This document shows, one piece after another, positions 51,068 to 60,277 of a stretch of DNA of 64,000 nt. The position numbers were made by a program, and so were the translations under genes. The notes under the pieces were generated by a model. That model worked only from the letters and a program-made list of their open reading frames with translations. It was not told the origin of the DNA and ran no database searches. Every line of letters begins with the position of its first letter. The stretch's first letter is position 1. This stretch comes from Candidatus Peribacteria bacterium (lineage in GTDB: Bacteria > Patescibacteriota > Gracilibacteria > Peribacterales > Peribacteraceae). The stretch lies in NCBI GenBank assembly GCA_016866875.1, contig VGKY01000003.1, positions 1-64,000 of the forward strand. The letters are read 5' to 3'.

Positions 51068-51733
51068 ATGCGCCGATCAATCGTCGCCGGCCTGTCGCTC
51101 TGTGTGCTCCTCGCTTCCTGCGGCCGGGGCACCCGTGCCACGTACCAACTGACGTTCAATACCGAAGATGCCTCACGACTTTCTGAGCTTTCACTCGCAG
51201 TGACGCGCGTCGTGGAGCGCATGCTCGAAAGCATGGGTGAAGAGGTACGCGGTCTGGACATCGCACAGAGAGGAGCGGGGCCAGAGCTTTCCTTCACCAC
51301 GGAGACTGCTGCAGCAGCAGAACTGCTGAGAGAGGATCTCACGACGCCTTTTACTCTGACCATCATGCGGGAATCCAAGCAGAGCGAAACGCCCACAGTC
51401 AGCATCGATGCTCATGGCGGTTTTATGGAAACAGGCATTCATCAGGGGCACCTCGAATGGGTGATAGCGTCCGAAGAGCCAGACAATCGCGGCCGCATCA
51501 CCCTGCAATTCAATGCAGATGGACGAGAGCTCATGCGTAAGGTGTTTAAGCAGAACGTGGGCAAGAACATCGGCATCTTCGTGCGCGGCAATCTTGTGGC
51601 GAAGCTGCAGGTGGATACTGCAGAACTCAAAGACGACATCATCATCACTGGCATCCCCACAGTTGCACTCGCCCGCGTCTTCGCGGATGACGTGAATGTG
51701 GGACTTCACGTGCAATTCACTCCCCTTCCGTAG
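51068..51733 (+). CDS. lipoprotein related to the SecD periplasmic domain
   Basis: 221 residues. Lipoprotein signal MRRSIVAGLSLCVLLASCG, with acylated Cys in LLASC|G. The C-terminal half (NADGRELMRKVFKQNVGKNI, GIFVRGNLVAKLQVDTA, IIITGIPTVALARVFAD) follows the SecD P1 pattern seen in the next gene (FQELTKRNVGKRLAIFVGGD). It lies 4 nt before secD and is probably co-transcribed, so it may assist late export steps. The start is chosen by the signal peptide; the upstream frame is microrepeat. Confidence 0.75.
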   Translation: MRRSIVAGLSLCVLLASCGRGTRATYQLTFNTEDASRLSELSLAVTRVVERMLESMGEEVRGLDIAQRGAGPELSFTTETAAAAELLREDLTTPFTLTIMRESKQSETPTVSIDAHGGFMETGIHQGHLEWVIASEEPDNRGRITLQFNADGRELMRKVFKQNVGKNIGIFVRGNLVAKLQVDTAELKDDIIITGIPTVALARVFADDVNVGLHVQFTPLP

Positions 51734-51737
51734 TTGT

Positions 51738-54170
51738 ATGTCACCCAACCGATCCCTGCTCCGGTCATCTGCAACGTTATTTGTTGCGGCAATTCTGATC
51801 ATCATCTCTCTCCCACAAGAGTGGCGAAGCGGCATTCCGCTGCTCCGATGGCCGTCGATCCACTACGGACTCGATCTCGCGGGAGGAACGCAACTGGATT
51901 TCCGCATCTCGGAACAAGAAATGCTCGATCAGCGCGCCGCACTCGAGCAGGGTATTGAGCAAGCAAATGCGCAGGGAGCGAGTGTGGAGACCATCGGCAA
52001 CCTCGAAATGCAGGTCACTGCGCTCGACGAGCAGCAGCGCAACGTGCTGGAGGCTATCCGAACAGTTCTGGAACGCCGCATCAACAGCCTGGGAGTGAGT
52101 GAAGCGACGATCACGCCCTCGGTGATCGGCAACGAAAAGCACCTGCTCGTGGAGTGTCCTGGTGTTGTTGATGTCCAGCAGTGCATTGCAACGGTCGGCA
52201 AGACCATCAAGCTGGAATTCAAAGAAGAGTACACGGAGGCCACGGCCGAGTACCGTGCTGGCGTGGAAAAGTCTGTGCGGGATGCACAGCGACGCCTGTC
52301 GGAAAGCGGCATCACACTCGCCGCGCTCGCCGAGGACATGAGCGGCAAGCTCGGAGTGATCTCGCTTGGCGAGCAGCTGTACTTCAAGAGCACGCTCCCC
52401 AAGGGCCTGGAAGATCTCTGGAATCTGTCGCCGAAGAGCGGCGTGCAGCGCAGGGAGGCAACCATCACCGTCCCCTCTCAAGATGAGCAGGGCAACCCAA
52501 CCGAGAAAATGGTCGATGGCATCTTCCTGAGTGAAATCACACGCGCAAAGACCCAGACTGGCCGCACGGTGAATGAAGCCCCGACGGCCTTCACGCTCTT
52601 GCAGCGTAGCGAGGATGGCGTGAAGTACGTCGAGCACATCAAGGGGCCTCTCGCCGCATCCACGTCTCCGCGAATCGTCGGGACTCTGCGCGCCATGAAA
52701 GCGGGAGAACTCAAAGCGGTTGCGATGGATGACGGCACCAGTAGGGTCCTCTTCCTGCGTACCTTCATCCCCGGTAGTGATGAGGCGCACGTGAGCCACA
52801 TCCTCGTCGCGTACAAAGGAGCAACCCAAGCCGCCTCCTCGGTGACACGCACCAAGGAACAGGCTGCCGCTCTCGCCCGGGAACTCAAGGTGGAAATCGC
52901 TGCGGGAGCAAGCTTCGAGCAGATTGCAAAAACGAAGTCCGACGCCGATTCCGCCAGTCGTGGAGGCAAGATGGAGGCCGTGGCGAGAGGCACCATCTCT
53001 CCGGGCTTCGAACAGGTAGCATTCAGCCAGGATGTCGGAACTGTAAGCGACCCTGTCGAGACGCAGTACGGCTACCACATCATCCGCACCGATGCTCCTC
53101 CGAGCACCTCTGCCGACATGGTGGGCTACGACGAACTGATCATCGCCGCGGATCCGGATGCTCTGCGAGCCGGCCAGATCCTCGCCGACCTGCAAGCCGG
53201 CCGCGTGCGCTCTAAAGAAGAGGCTGTCACGTTGCGTTCCATCTTCTTCTCGCTCGAACCCACCGGCTGGAAGGACACAGCGCTTGATGGCAAGCACTTC
53301 CGCTCTGCGACGGTGACGCTCGATCCCGTGACCAATATCCCCGTGGTGCAGATCCTCTTTGATGAGGAGGGCGGCAGACTCTTCCAAGAGCTCACCAAGC
53401 GCAATGTCGGCAAGCGCCTCGCGATCTTCGTCGGTGGAGACCTCATTTCCGCACCGGTGGTACAGGGGGAGATCTCCGGAGGATCGGCCGTGATCACCGG
53501 CAGTCAAAACTTCGACGAAGCCCGTCTCCTCGCTCAAGACCTCAACACCGGAGCGATCCCCGCACCCATCTTCCTCGCTGGGCAGCGCACAGTGGAGGCC
53601 ACGCTCGGAGCGGATGCCCTGCGCACATCGATGCAGGCCTCCGCGGTGGGCATCGTGCTCCTCATGATCTACATGCTCCTGGTCTACCGCATGCTCGGCG
53701 CTCTCGCCAATATCGCCCTCACGCTCTATACGCTGCTCTACTTCGTGATGATGAAGCTGCCCCTCTTCCTCTTCTCAGGGCAGTACGTCGTGCTCACACT
53801 CGCGGGTATGGCCGGCATCATCCTCAGTACGGGTATGGCGGTGGATGCCAACGTGCTAATCTTTGAACGCATTAAAGAAGAGCTTCGACGTGGCAGGAGC
53901 TTCGCCCTCGCGCTCGAGACGGGATTTGAGAAGGCATGGCCCAGTATCCGCGACGGCAACGTCTCTACGCTCATTACCTGCTCTATCCTCTTCATGATCG
54001 GTACGTCGATCGTTCGCGGCTTCGCGATCACCCTCGGCCTCGGCGTCTTCCTCTCGATGTTCACGGCGATCACCGTGACAAAGTGGCTGGCGCGCAAGGT
54101 TGCCGCTACGCCGCTTGCGGAGCGAACGGAGCTCTTTGGGGTGAAGCGGTCACCGCCGCAACAAGGCTAG
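51738..54170 (+). CDS. secD: SecD with an internal parvulin-type PPIase domain
   Basis: Sec translocon accessory RND protein. 810 residues: TM1, GLDLAGGTQLDFRI, P1-type sequence to about 345, then a parvulin rotamase insert (about 345-455: AHVSHILVAYKGA, GGKMEAVARGTISPGFEQVA, ETQYGYHIIRTDA). P1 resumes (KRNVGKRLAIFVGGDLISAP), followed by five further TM helices with GMAVDANVLIFERIKEELRR. Parvulin catalyses peptidyl-prolyl isomerisation, so folding and translocation may be coupled. No secF follows. Its 3' end overlaps the convergent ATP-grasp gene by 4 nt. Confidence 0.92.
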   Translation: MSPNRSLLRSSATLFVAAILIIISLPQEWRSGIPLLRWPSIHYGLDLAGGTQLDFRISEQEMLDQRAALEQGIEQANAQGASVETIGNLEMQVTALDEQQRNVLEAIRTVLERRINSLGVSEATITPSVIGNEKHLLVECPGVVDVQQCIATVGKTIKLEFKEEYTEATAEYRAGVEKSVRDAQRRLSESGITLAALAEDMSGKLGVISLGEQLYFKSTLPKGLEDLWNLSPKSGVQRREATITVPSQDEQGNPTEKMVDGIFLSEITRAKTQTGRTVNEAPTAFTLLQRSEDGVKYVEHIKGPLAASTSPRIVGTLRAMKAGELKAVAMDDGTSRVLFLRTFIPGSDEAHVSHILVAYKGATQAASSVTRTKEQAAALARELKVEIAAGASFEQIAKTKSDADSASRGGKMEAVARGTISPGFEQVAFSQDVGTVSDPVETQYGYHIIRTDAPPSTSADMVGYDELIIAADPDALRAGQILADLQAGRVRSKEEAVTLRSIFFSLEPTGWKDTALDGKHFRSATVTLDPVTNIPVVQILFDEEGGRLFQELTKRNVGKRLAIFVGGDLISAPVVQGEISGGSAVITGSQNFDEARLLAQDLNTGAIPAPIFLAGQRTVEATLGADALRTSMQASAVGIVLLMIYMLLVYRMLGALANIALTLYTLLYFVMMKLPLFLFSGQYVVLTLAGMAGIILSTGMAVDANVLIFERIKEELRRGRSFALALETGFEKAWPSIRDGNVSTLITCSILFMIGTSIVRGFAITLGLGVFLSMFTAITVTKWLARKVAATPLAERTELFGVKRSPPQQG

Positions 54171-55321
54171 AAGTCTTCTGGTGCGTACAGCCGTCCATGC
54201 TTCAGCTCTACCGGTATTGTCTGCTGTACAGGCAAGACATCACCGGACGTTCGTCCTGCCAAAGCAATAAGTATTTTTCTATATATTTCGGCGACGATAC
54301 GATTCTGTTTATCGCCGGACTCCCCGTAATGATCGACGCCCGGGGCAGAATTGATTTCAATAACCTGATAGGAGTTCTTCTCGGCATGCAAAGGCTTCCT
54401 GATATCGTCTTGCACCATCAAATCCAAGCCGCAATAACGCAGGCCCATCGTCTTCACAATCTTTGCCGCAAGGGTGGCATAGCTGGGATGTATGTCTGCT
54501 GTCGCATCCACCGCTTCACCCCCACTCGAAAGATTCTTGTTATCGAGAAGAGCAAACGCAGAACCCATAGGAAGAACGGTAGCGCGCGTCATCTTGTAGC
54601 GACGCAACCGGTTACTGATCCGGAAATCATTAGTTTGGATTTTTGTATCCCTTCCGCGCAGCTCGAAATCTTCCTGTTTCGCGCAGAGCAATTGATCAAT
54701 GGTGGACATACCATCGCCGGTCACCGTAAGAGGCAAACGCTCGTAAGCCGAAAGAACCTCGCCGTCCAATACAACGATTCTATAGTCATGGCCCTCGACC
54801 AGAGGCTGAACCAGAAACACCTTATCGATCTTGGTGATGGCGCGTGCGGCCTGCATGAATGTTCGCCTGTCATTTGCAACACACACAAGCCTGCCTTGTG
54901 AAGCCGTATTTGGCTTCAATACCACTGGGAAACCTACATTGTTTTTCGCATGTTGGTATGCCGCATCCACGCTATCGCCACTGAGAAGGGATTCCGCAAA
55001 TTGCGGCGCGTAAAACGTCTTGCCAGGGATAACGTTAAAACCCGCCTGTTGTAAAAAATGGGAAGCAAAGCCTTTGTCTACCGCCACCTCCATAGAACCC
55101 ATGCCATTCAAATCAAAATGCGCACCACGAAAGTAGGTTTTGGTGCCGTCGGTCCGGGTCACACATCCGAAATGTTGCCATACCGGCTCAATTTCGACCT
55201 GAATTCTCATTTCATCTCCGAGCATCTTCATCATCTTCGCTATGTGACGCGCAGGAAGATTTTCAAGGCGCAAGCGCCTTCGTTCGAGTTCAACGTTGGC
55301 GATAGGAATGCTTTCGCTCAT
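54167..55321 (-). CDS. ATP-grasp ligase, cyanophycin-synthetase/GshF-like
   Basis: 384 residues. ATP-grasp signatures: FPVVLKPNTASQGRLVCVA, HDYRIVVLDGEVLSAYER, LTVTGDGMSTIDQLL, and the Mg-binding end YQVIEINSAPGVDHYG. The central region matches the ATP-grasp of cyanophycin synthetase and GshF rather than RimK. It would form an amide or peptide bond between a carboxylate and an amine; substrates unknown. No Mur-ligase half is present, so it is not a full CphA. The ATG MSESIPIANV is preferred; the upstream frame overlaps folB. Confidence 0.82.
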   Translation of the reverse strand: MSESIPIANVELERRRLRLENLPARHIAKMMKMLGDEMRIQVEIEPVWQHFGCVTRTDGTKTYFRGAHFDLNGMGSMEVAVDKGFASHFLQQAGFNVIPGKTFYAPQFAESLLSGDSVDAAYQHAKNNVGFPVVLKPNTASQGRLVCVANDRRTFMQAARAITKIDKVFLVQPLVEGHDYRIVVLDGEVLSAYERLPLTVTGDGMSTIDQLLCAKQEDFELRGRDTKIQTNDFRISNRLRRYKMTRATVLPMGSAFALLDNKNLSSGGEAVDATADIHPSYATLAAKIVKTMGLRYCGLDLMVQDDIRKPLHAEKNSYQVIEINSAPGVDHYGESGDKQNRIVAEIYRKILIALAGRTSGDVLPVQQTIPVELKHGRLYAPEDF

Positions 55322-55409
55322 AAAGTTGATTACTTTAATCCATCTTCGAATGTAGTCAAATAGAACGGACCCGAGCAAAAAGAGGAGGATTGGCTCATAA
55401 TGCCGTCTC

Positions 55410-55751
55410 ATGAATACTCTTACCATCCACGACCTCGAACTCTGGACCCATATCGGTGTTCCCGAAGAGGAACGTAAAACCGAGCAACGGATCCTGGTGA
55501 CAATCGAACTCCTGAGTGATCTTTCCCCTGTAGGAAAAACCGATGACGTCACGCAGGGGATCGACTACGAGCAGTTGGTCCATGATGTCCGCGTTCTCGC
55601 CAAAATCGAACGGAAGACGATCGAGCGGCTTGCGGAAGATATCGCAGCGATGATTTTGAAATCCTATAAGCCAGAATCAGTGAAGGTGTCTGTGTTGAAG
55701 CAACCGCTGCCGGGAGTGAGAGGTGTAAAAGCAACCATCACTCGACCATAA
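55410..55751 (+). CDS. folB: dihydroneopterin aldolase
   Basis: Third step of the pterin branch of folate synthesis. 113 residues, typical length: IHDLELWTHIGVPEEER (active-site Glu/Tyr region altered to a W/H pair), DDVTQGIDYEQLV, TIERLAEDIAAMIL. Followed by structured repeat copy 3, then folK. Confidence 0.92.
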   Translation: MNTLTIHDLELWTHIGVPEEERKTEQRILVTIELLSDLSPVGKTDDVTQGIDYEQLVHDVRVLAKIERKTIERLAEDIAAMILKSYKPESVKVSVLKQPLPGVRGVKATITRP

Positions 55752-55778
55752 AAGTACACTGGAGGAATCCGCAGCCAC

Positions 55779-55964
55779 TGGGCCTGCCTGCCGGTAGGCA
55801 GGGGTGAAGAGGAAGGCACAGCTCTGCGCCGCAGCGCAGTCGAGCTGGAAACGCCGAAGCCTTGGAGGCGTTTCCAGCGAGACCCAGGGCCGAGAGGAGG
55901 GGCTTTGGCTGCGGGTGCGCTTTTCTTTGCTACTTTCTTTTGTCGCGCAGACAAAAGAAAGTAG
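55779..55964 (+). repeat. structured 190-nt repeat, copy 3 (inside the fol operon)
   Basis: Starts 27 nt after the folB stop and ends 11 nt before folK. Stems: GCCTGCCTGCC-GGTAGGCAGG module as in copy 2; CTGCGC-CGCA-GCGCAG; CTGGAAACGCC/GGCGTTTCCAG; 3' hairpin CTACTTTCTTTTGTC with its perfect complement. The outer GGCCCTG stem is weakened here (GGCACAG opposite CAGGGCC). Confidence 0.8.
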
Positions 55965-55975
55965 ATTGATACTGC

Positions 55976-56479
55976 ATGGTTCCCAATCAACACATCTACA
56001 TCGGCCTCGGCTCCAATATCCACCCGGAAAATCACCTCCGGAAAGCTGCCTCTATGCTTCGTAGTCACTTCCCCGCTATCCAGTATTCCTCTGTGTACAG
56101 ATCCTCTGCACGCGAAGTGGAGGATCAGGATGATTTTTTAAATGCCGTAGCGCATGCCACCACAGAAAAATCCCCGGGGGAGATCCATACCATCCTCCAG
56201 GCAATCGAATCCTCCCTTGGCAAAGCTCCACCCTATCGCTTTGGCCCACGTACCATCGATCTGGATCTACTGCTCTGCGGGGACATGGTTATCCCTCATA
56301 AAGATGGCTGTCAGCTCGTTGTTCCCCATCCCAGAATGCATGAACGCCGGTTCGTTCTGGGACCGCTCTGTGAGCTCATTGATCCTCAAACTCTCCACCC
56401 CCTCCTCGGAGTATCGTGGGAGTCTCTTCTAGAAAAAACTCTGGATCAACACTGTGCACTCACGCCTATCACACTATGA
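55976..56479 (+). CDS. folK: HPPK, 6-hydroxymethyl-dihydropterin pyrophosphokinase
   Basis: Adds pyrophosphate to the pterin before coupling to pABA. 167 residues: [42 protein letters not shown] signature [13 protein letters not shown] and [16 protein letters not shown]. Partly overlapped by the open frame of folE, whose real start is 7 nt after the folK stop. Confidence 0.95.
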   Translation: MVPNQHIYIGLGSNIHPENHLRKAASMLRSHFPAIQYSSVYRSSAREVEDQDDFLNAVAHATTEKSPGEIHTILQAIESSLGKAPPYRFGPRTIDLDLLLCGDMVIPHKDGCQLVVPHPRMHERRFVLGPLCELIDPQTLHPLLGVSWESLLEKTLDQHCALTPITL

Positions 56480-56486
56480 TAAGAGC

Positions 56487-57029
56487 ATGGAAAAGCTATT
56501 CCATGATCTTCTGAAGGCCATCGGCGAAGACCCCAAGCGTACTGGTCTTCTCAAAACCCCCAAACGCGCTGCTGAGGCCATGAAATTTTTAACGAAGGGC
56601 TACGATGAGAGCCTCAAAACGATTGTGAACGGCGCGCTCTTCCCCACAGAAACCGATGGCATGGTGATCGTCCGGGACATCGAGTGCTACAGCCTCTGCG
56701 AGCACCATCTGCTCCCCTTCACAGGAAAGGTGCATGTGGGCTATGTGCCGAGCAAGCATGTGCTGGGCCTCAGCAAGATCGCCCGCATCGTCGATATGTA
56801 TGCGCGTAGGCTCCAAACCCAGGAGCGCCTCACACAGCAGATCTGCGATGCCCTGGAGAAGGCGCTGAAGCCCAAGGGTATTGGTGTGGTCATGGAAGCC
56901 AATCACTTCTGCATGATGATGCGGGGAGTGGAAAAGCAGCACAGCCAGGCCATGACCAGCACCGTGAAAGGATTGATGAAAAAGGACGAAAAGACACGGG
57001 AAGAATTTTTGCGGCTGATTGGACGGTAG
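56487..57029 (+). CDS. folE: GTP cyclohydrolase I
   Basis: Commits GTP to folate synthesis, forming dihydroneopterin triphosphate. 180 residues from [16 protein letters not shown]: zinc/catalytic [38 protein letters not shown], and the third zinc Cys in [13 protein letters not shown]. Typical family length. Third gene of the plus-strand fol group. Confidence 0.95.
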   Translation: MEKLFHDLLKAIGEDPKRTGLLKTPKRAAEAMKFLTKGYDESLKTIVNGALFPTETDGMVIVRDIECYSLCEHHLLPFTGKVHVGYVPSKHVLGLSKIARIVDMYARRLQTQERLTQQICDALEKALKPKGIGVVMEANHFCMMMRGVEKQHSQAMTSTVKGLMKKDEKTREEFLRLIGR

Positions 57030-57035
57030 TCCGTT

Positions 57036-58016
57036 TTACGCACCCAGAGCCACGCTTCTCCGCGTTGATGTAGGACCACTAAGGTACAACTCCCGCGTCC
57101 CTGCAGCGACTTTTGCAATCGCCCGATTGACCTCGGAAGAAAGCTCTATGCCCAGCAGCTGCGCGACCTCCTGCACTTCCTGGGCCGTAACTCTCCCACT
57201 CTCGATGGCCTCAGCCCAGACTGCATTTTGGGTGGCAATGAACTTGTCATTGAACATGTACCCCGTTTGTTCGGCCTGCTGTGCGATTTCCTCTGAAGAA
57301 AGCGTTCCCTGCTCCACTCCATCCATCCACACGGCGTTCTGCAGATCCTCCACCTTTCCGGTTTCGGTGAGCACTTCATTCCACAATCCCTCATGATTCT
57401 CTCGGATACCATCCGCTACATCCTTGCCCTCCCCATACACAGCAGCCGGCCGATCATTTCTGTCATAACCCGTCACATCGATGACATGCGTTTCGGTATC
57501 ACCCTCGAGAAGCACCGTGTCATCTGTGACTTCTTGGCCATCCACAATCAACACAGCACCATTGCCTGACTGCAAATCCACCTGATCTGTATGACGCTCT
57601 TCGTGCACTAAAATCCCCTGAAGATCCGCTTTGGCACCATGTGCCACCTGATTGGCACTCACATAAATCTCAGAAACTTCTCCGTCAACCGGAGCCATGC
57701 CTCCAACTCCCGGAGCAAGATTGGCAACCTGAACACTCCCGTATTCCGCTGCAAGCGGCGCGATCACATTCTGTCGATGCTCGAGTATCTGGCGAATCTC
57801 ATTCGCGGTCTCATCGACGATTCCCTGGCGCACCTCAAACTCCAGCAACTTGAGCTCGATATCGATCTGCCGCGATACATCGTCTAAGGTCGTCGCATAC
57901 TGTGTGGCACGCTGCAGGCGCTCCTCTCCTGAAAGGATTTCCATCGTCCCCGGGTTTTCTGCCAGTACTAGTGAACTTCTGTTCATGCGCACAGTGTGCA
58001 TGCGACGATCGGGCAT
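57036..58016 (-). CDS. hypothetical protein with an HExxH motif
   Basis: 326 residues, no signal peptide. A helical N-terminus (LDDVSRQIDIELKLLEFEVR) precedes a zincin-like LQGILVHEERHTDQVDL (HEERH), then acidic helical C-terminal repeats with two similar units (LQNAVWMDGVEQGTLSSEEI and ATQNAVWAEAIESGRVTAQE). The duplicated unit is about 40 residues long. Peptidase activity is only suggested. It sits between folE and folA on the opposite strand to folE. ATG 57986 is an alternative start. Confidence 0.68.
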   Translation of the reverse strand: MPDRRMHTVRMNRSSLVLAENPGTMEILSGEERLQRATQYATTLDDVSRQIDIELKLLEFEVRQGIVDETANEIRQILEHRQNVIAPLAAEYGSVQVANLAPGVGGMAPVDGEVSEIYVSANQVAHGAKADLQGILVHEERHTDQVDLQSGNGAVLIVDGQEVTDDTVLLEGDTETHVIDVTGYDRNDRPAAVYGEGKDVADGIRENHEGLWNEVLTETGKVEDLQNAVWMDGVEQGTLSSEEIAQQAEQTGYMFNDKFIATQNAVWAEAIESGRVTAQEVQEVAQLLGIELSSEVNRAIAKVAAGTRELYLSGPTSTRRSVALGA

Positions 58017-58100
58017 GCATTTCTAAAGTCATGCGAATTGCTCACACTCAAATTTTATCTCTTCTATAAGCCAAGATTCCGTTCCATTCGAAGTCGGAAA

Positions 58101-58133
58101 CTTTTCAATTTTCCATCTTCAATTTTCAATTCA
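58101..58133 (-). repeat. microrepeat (AATTTTCAATTTTCC type) at the folA end
   Basis: CTTTTCAATTTTCCATCTTC and AATTTTCAATTCA units, reaching the folA stop codon. Between folA and the HExxH gene, nothing else is visible. Confidence 0.55.
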
Positions 58134-58640
58134 TAACCTCTTCTCATACACCAGAAACGTGTACGCCGGCTGCCCTTCTTGTGCTTCATGTCTCTCACTG
58201 CTCACTTCCATCCACTGCTTGGAGTGAAACTCGGGAAAGTACGCATCACCCGCGATCGTTGTATGTACACGTGTCAGGTACACACGATCTGCCTTTGGTA
58301 ATGCTTCTCTGTAAATCTCCCCTCCACCAATGACAAAAACTTCATCTTCACCTTTTGCCATATTTCCGTTTTGCCCCTTTGCCTTCTCCAGTGCCTCCTC
58401 CAACGAACCCACCACGTCACATCCCTCTGCTCTCAATCCCTTCTGCCGCGTAATCACAATATTGGGTCGCTTCGGAAGTGGATGGCCGATGGACTCGTAG
58501 GTCTTTCGGCCCATGATCACAACATGCCCCTGCGTCGTGCGACGAAAATACTGGAGATCCGCAGGGATATCCCACGGAATCCTCCCATGATCGCCGATCA
58601 CGTTGTTTTCGGATGCCGCTGCTATGAGAGAGATGCGCAC
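58131..58640 (-). CDS. folA: dihydrofolate reductase
   Basis: Reduces dihydrofolate to tetrahydrofolate, recycling the product of ThyA. 169 residues from a GTG: ISLIAAASENNVIGDHGRIP, WDIPADLQYFRRTT (substrate-binding Asp), HVVIMGRKTYESIG, EVFVIGGGEIYREAL. Starts 17 nt after the thyA stop, so likely co-transcribed with thyA. Confidence 0.95.
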   Translation of the reverse strand: MRISLIAAASENNVIGDHGRIPWDIPADLQYFRRTTQGHVVIMGRKTYESIGHPLPKRPNIVITRQKGLRAEGCDVVGSLEEALEKAKGQNGNMAKGEDEVFVIGGGEIYREALPKADRVYLTRVHTTIAGDAYFPEFHSKQWMEVSSERHEAQEGQPAYTFLVYEKRL

Positions 58641-58657
58641 ACACCCATTGTATCACA

Positions 58658-59491
58658 TTACACCGCAATCGGCGCCTTGATGCTGGGGTGCGGATCGTAG
58701 TGGAGGATTGCGAAATCCCCAAAGCGGAAATCGAAGATGGATTTCACGTCAGGATTGATCTTGAGCTGCGGCAGTGCCTTGGGCTCGCGCGATAACTGTA
58801 ACCGCGCCTGCTCGATGTGATTTTTATAGAGGTGCACATCACCGAATGTGTGGACGAAATCGCCGACACCCAGTCCGCACACCTGCGCGACCATGTGTGT
58901 GAGAAGGGAATAGGACGCAATGTTGAAGGGCACGCCGAGGAAGACGTCGGCAGAGCGCTGATAGAGCTGGCAGCTCAATTTTCCATTTGCGACATAAAAC
59001 TGAAACAGACAATGGCACGGCGCAAGCGCCATCCTCCCCTGCTCTACGTTCTGCTGCGGACCGATGGACTCATCGGGGAGATCTGCAGGGTTCCACGCAG
59101 AAACAATGAGGCGGCGTGAATGCGGTCGGGCCTTGATCTGCTCAATCACTTCGCTCACCTGATCGATCACGCGCCCATGGGGCCCCTCCCACGCACGCCA
59201 TTGCTTGCCGTAGACCGGGCCGAGATCCCCCTTTTCTGTCGCCCATTCGTCCCAGATCGACACGCCATTCTCCGTAAGATAGTTGATGTTCGTGGATCCC
59301 ATCAAAAACCAGAGCAGCTCATGGATGATGGCACGCGTGGAAAGCTTCTTCGTTGTCAGCATGGGAAATCCCTCGTTCAAATCAAACCGCATCTGCGCCC
59401 CGAAGATGGAGTACGTGCCCGTCCCCGTGCGGTCGTCTTTGACGGTGCCACTCTCGAGGATATGCTGCAGGAGATCGAGGTATTGGCGCAT
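58658..59491 (-). CDS. thyA: thymidylate synthase
   Basis: Methylates dUMP to dTMP using methylene-THF. 277 residues: [43 protein letters not shown], catalytic Cys in [12 protein letters not shown], and [21 protein letters not shown] microrepeat lies directly before its ATG, and the TrmB-type regulator is upstream. Confidence 0.96.
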   Translation of the reverse strand: MRQYLDLLQHILESGTVKDDRTGTGTYSIFGAQMRFDLNEGFPMLTTKKLSTRAIIHELLWFLMGSTNINYLTENGVSIWDEWATEKGDLGPVYGKQWRAWEGPHGRVIDQVSEVIEQIKARPHSRRLIVSAWNPADLPDESIGPQQNVEQGRMALAPCHCLFQFYVANGKLSCQLYQRSADVFLGVPFNIASYSLLTHMVAQVCGLGVGDFVHTFGDVHLYKNHIEQARLQLSREPKALPQLKINPDVKSIFDFRFGDFAILHYDPHPSIKAPIAV

Positions 59492-59501
59492 GGAGACTCA
59501 T

Positions 59502-59534
59502 GCTACAAGCTCTAAGCTCTACGCTACAAGCTAC
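59502..59534 (-). repeat. microrepeat (TAGCTTGTAGC type) between trmB-like gene and thyA
   Basis: Units GCTACAAGCTCTAAGCTCTA then CGCTACAAGCTAC, touching the stop of the regulator and lying 10 nt before the thyA ATG. Confidence 0.55.
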
Positions 59535-60277
59535 TTTCTCCCCGCATATCTCCACGCCATCTCGAAAATCTGCCGCTGCGTCTCGGCGACTTCCTTGCTT
59601 TCGATGATGACACCGAAAACCTCCTCGCCGTGCCCAAAGGAGCAGATGGCGACTTTGTGATCGTAGATATTGATCTCGTTGCGGAAATCGAAATCTTTGG
59701 TGGGAACAAGACGAATCTCCCGGAGCCTTTGACGGTCTTCTCCATGAACTTTCTTTCCCGCGGCATCATCGGGCGCAATGCCGCGTAGGTGGATGCCGCG
59801 CTTCACACGCGCAGCGACGTACTCCTCGTCATAGCCTGGCCAAAACTGTCGCACGGCTGCGGAGTTGGCAAAGTTCAGAAGTTCGCCGCTCGCCATGAGC
59901 GTATCTTCGTACACCTTGCGCACACCTTCCCACCCCTCAAAGAACCGCACGTGAGGACTGCGGTGCTTTGCTCCTTGCAAGGAGCGCAGTTCCGGAAGCA
60001 CACGCTCGAGCGCTTCGGCATTCTTGCGCGCCTCGATGCTGAGGTACTCCGGAGCAACGGGGGCGTACCACTTCGCGCGCATCTTTCTTTCCATGGTGAA
60101 GATCCCCTTTTGCACCATCCCCTCAAGCGCGTTGTAGCTCGTGATGCGGTTGAGCTTGCTCAATTTCGCGTACTCCGATGCTGGTGCGGATCCAAGGGAA
60201 AGCCCAACGAGATAGAGCTGAGCCTCTTTATCATCGAGACCGATGCTTTCGAGGATGGGAAGGAGTGCACGGGGCAT
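59531..60277 (-). CDS. TrmB-family transcriptional regulator
   Basis: 248 residues from the ATG MPRALLPILESIG (a TTG lies one codon earlier). N-terminal winged helix (DKEAQLYLVGLSLGSAPASE, LNRITSYNALEGMVQKGIF), then a TrmB-type sensor domain (HVRFFEGWEGVRKVYEDTL, FANSAAVRQFWPGYDEEYV). TrmB regulators sense sugars or other small molecules; the ligand is unknown. Position between thyA and glnA suggests a local or nitrogen-related target, but no operator is proven. Confidence 0.85.
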   Translation of the reverse strand: MPRALLPILESIGLDDKEAQLYLVGLSLGSAPASEYAKLSKLNRITSYNALEGMVQKGIFTMERKMRAKWYAPVAPEYLSIEARKNAEALERVLPELRSLQGAKHRSPHVRFFEGWEGVRKVYEDTLMASGELLNFANSAAVRQFWPGYDEEYVAARVKRGIHLRGIAPDDAAGKKVHGEDRQRLREIRLVPTKDFDFRNEINIYDHKVAICSFGHGEEVFGVIIESKEVAETQRQIFEMAWRYAGRK

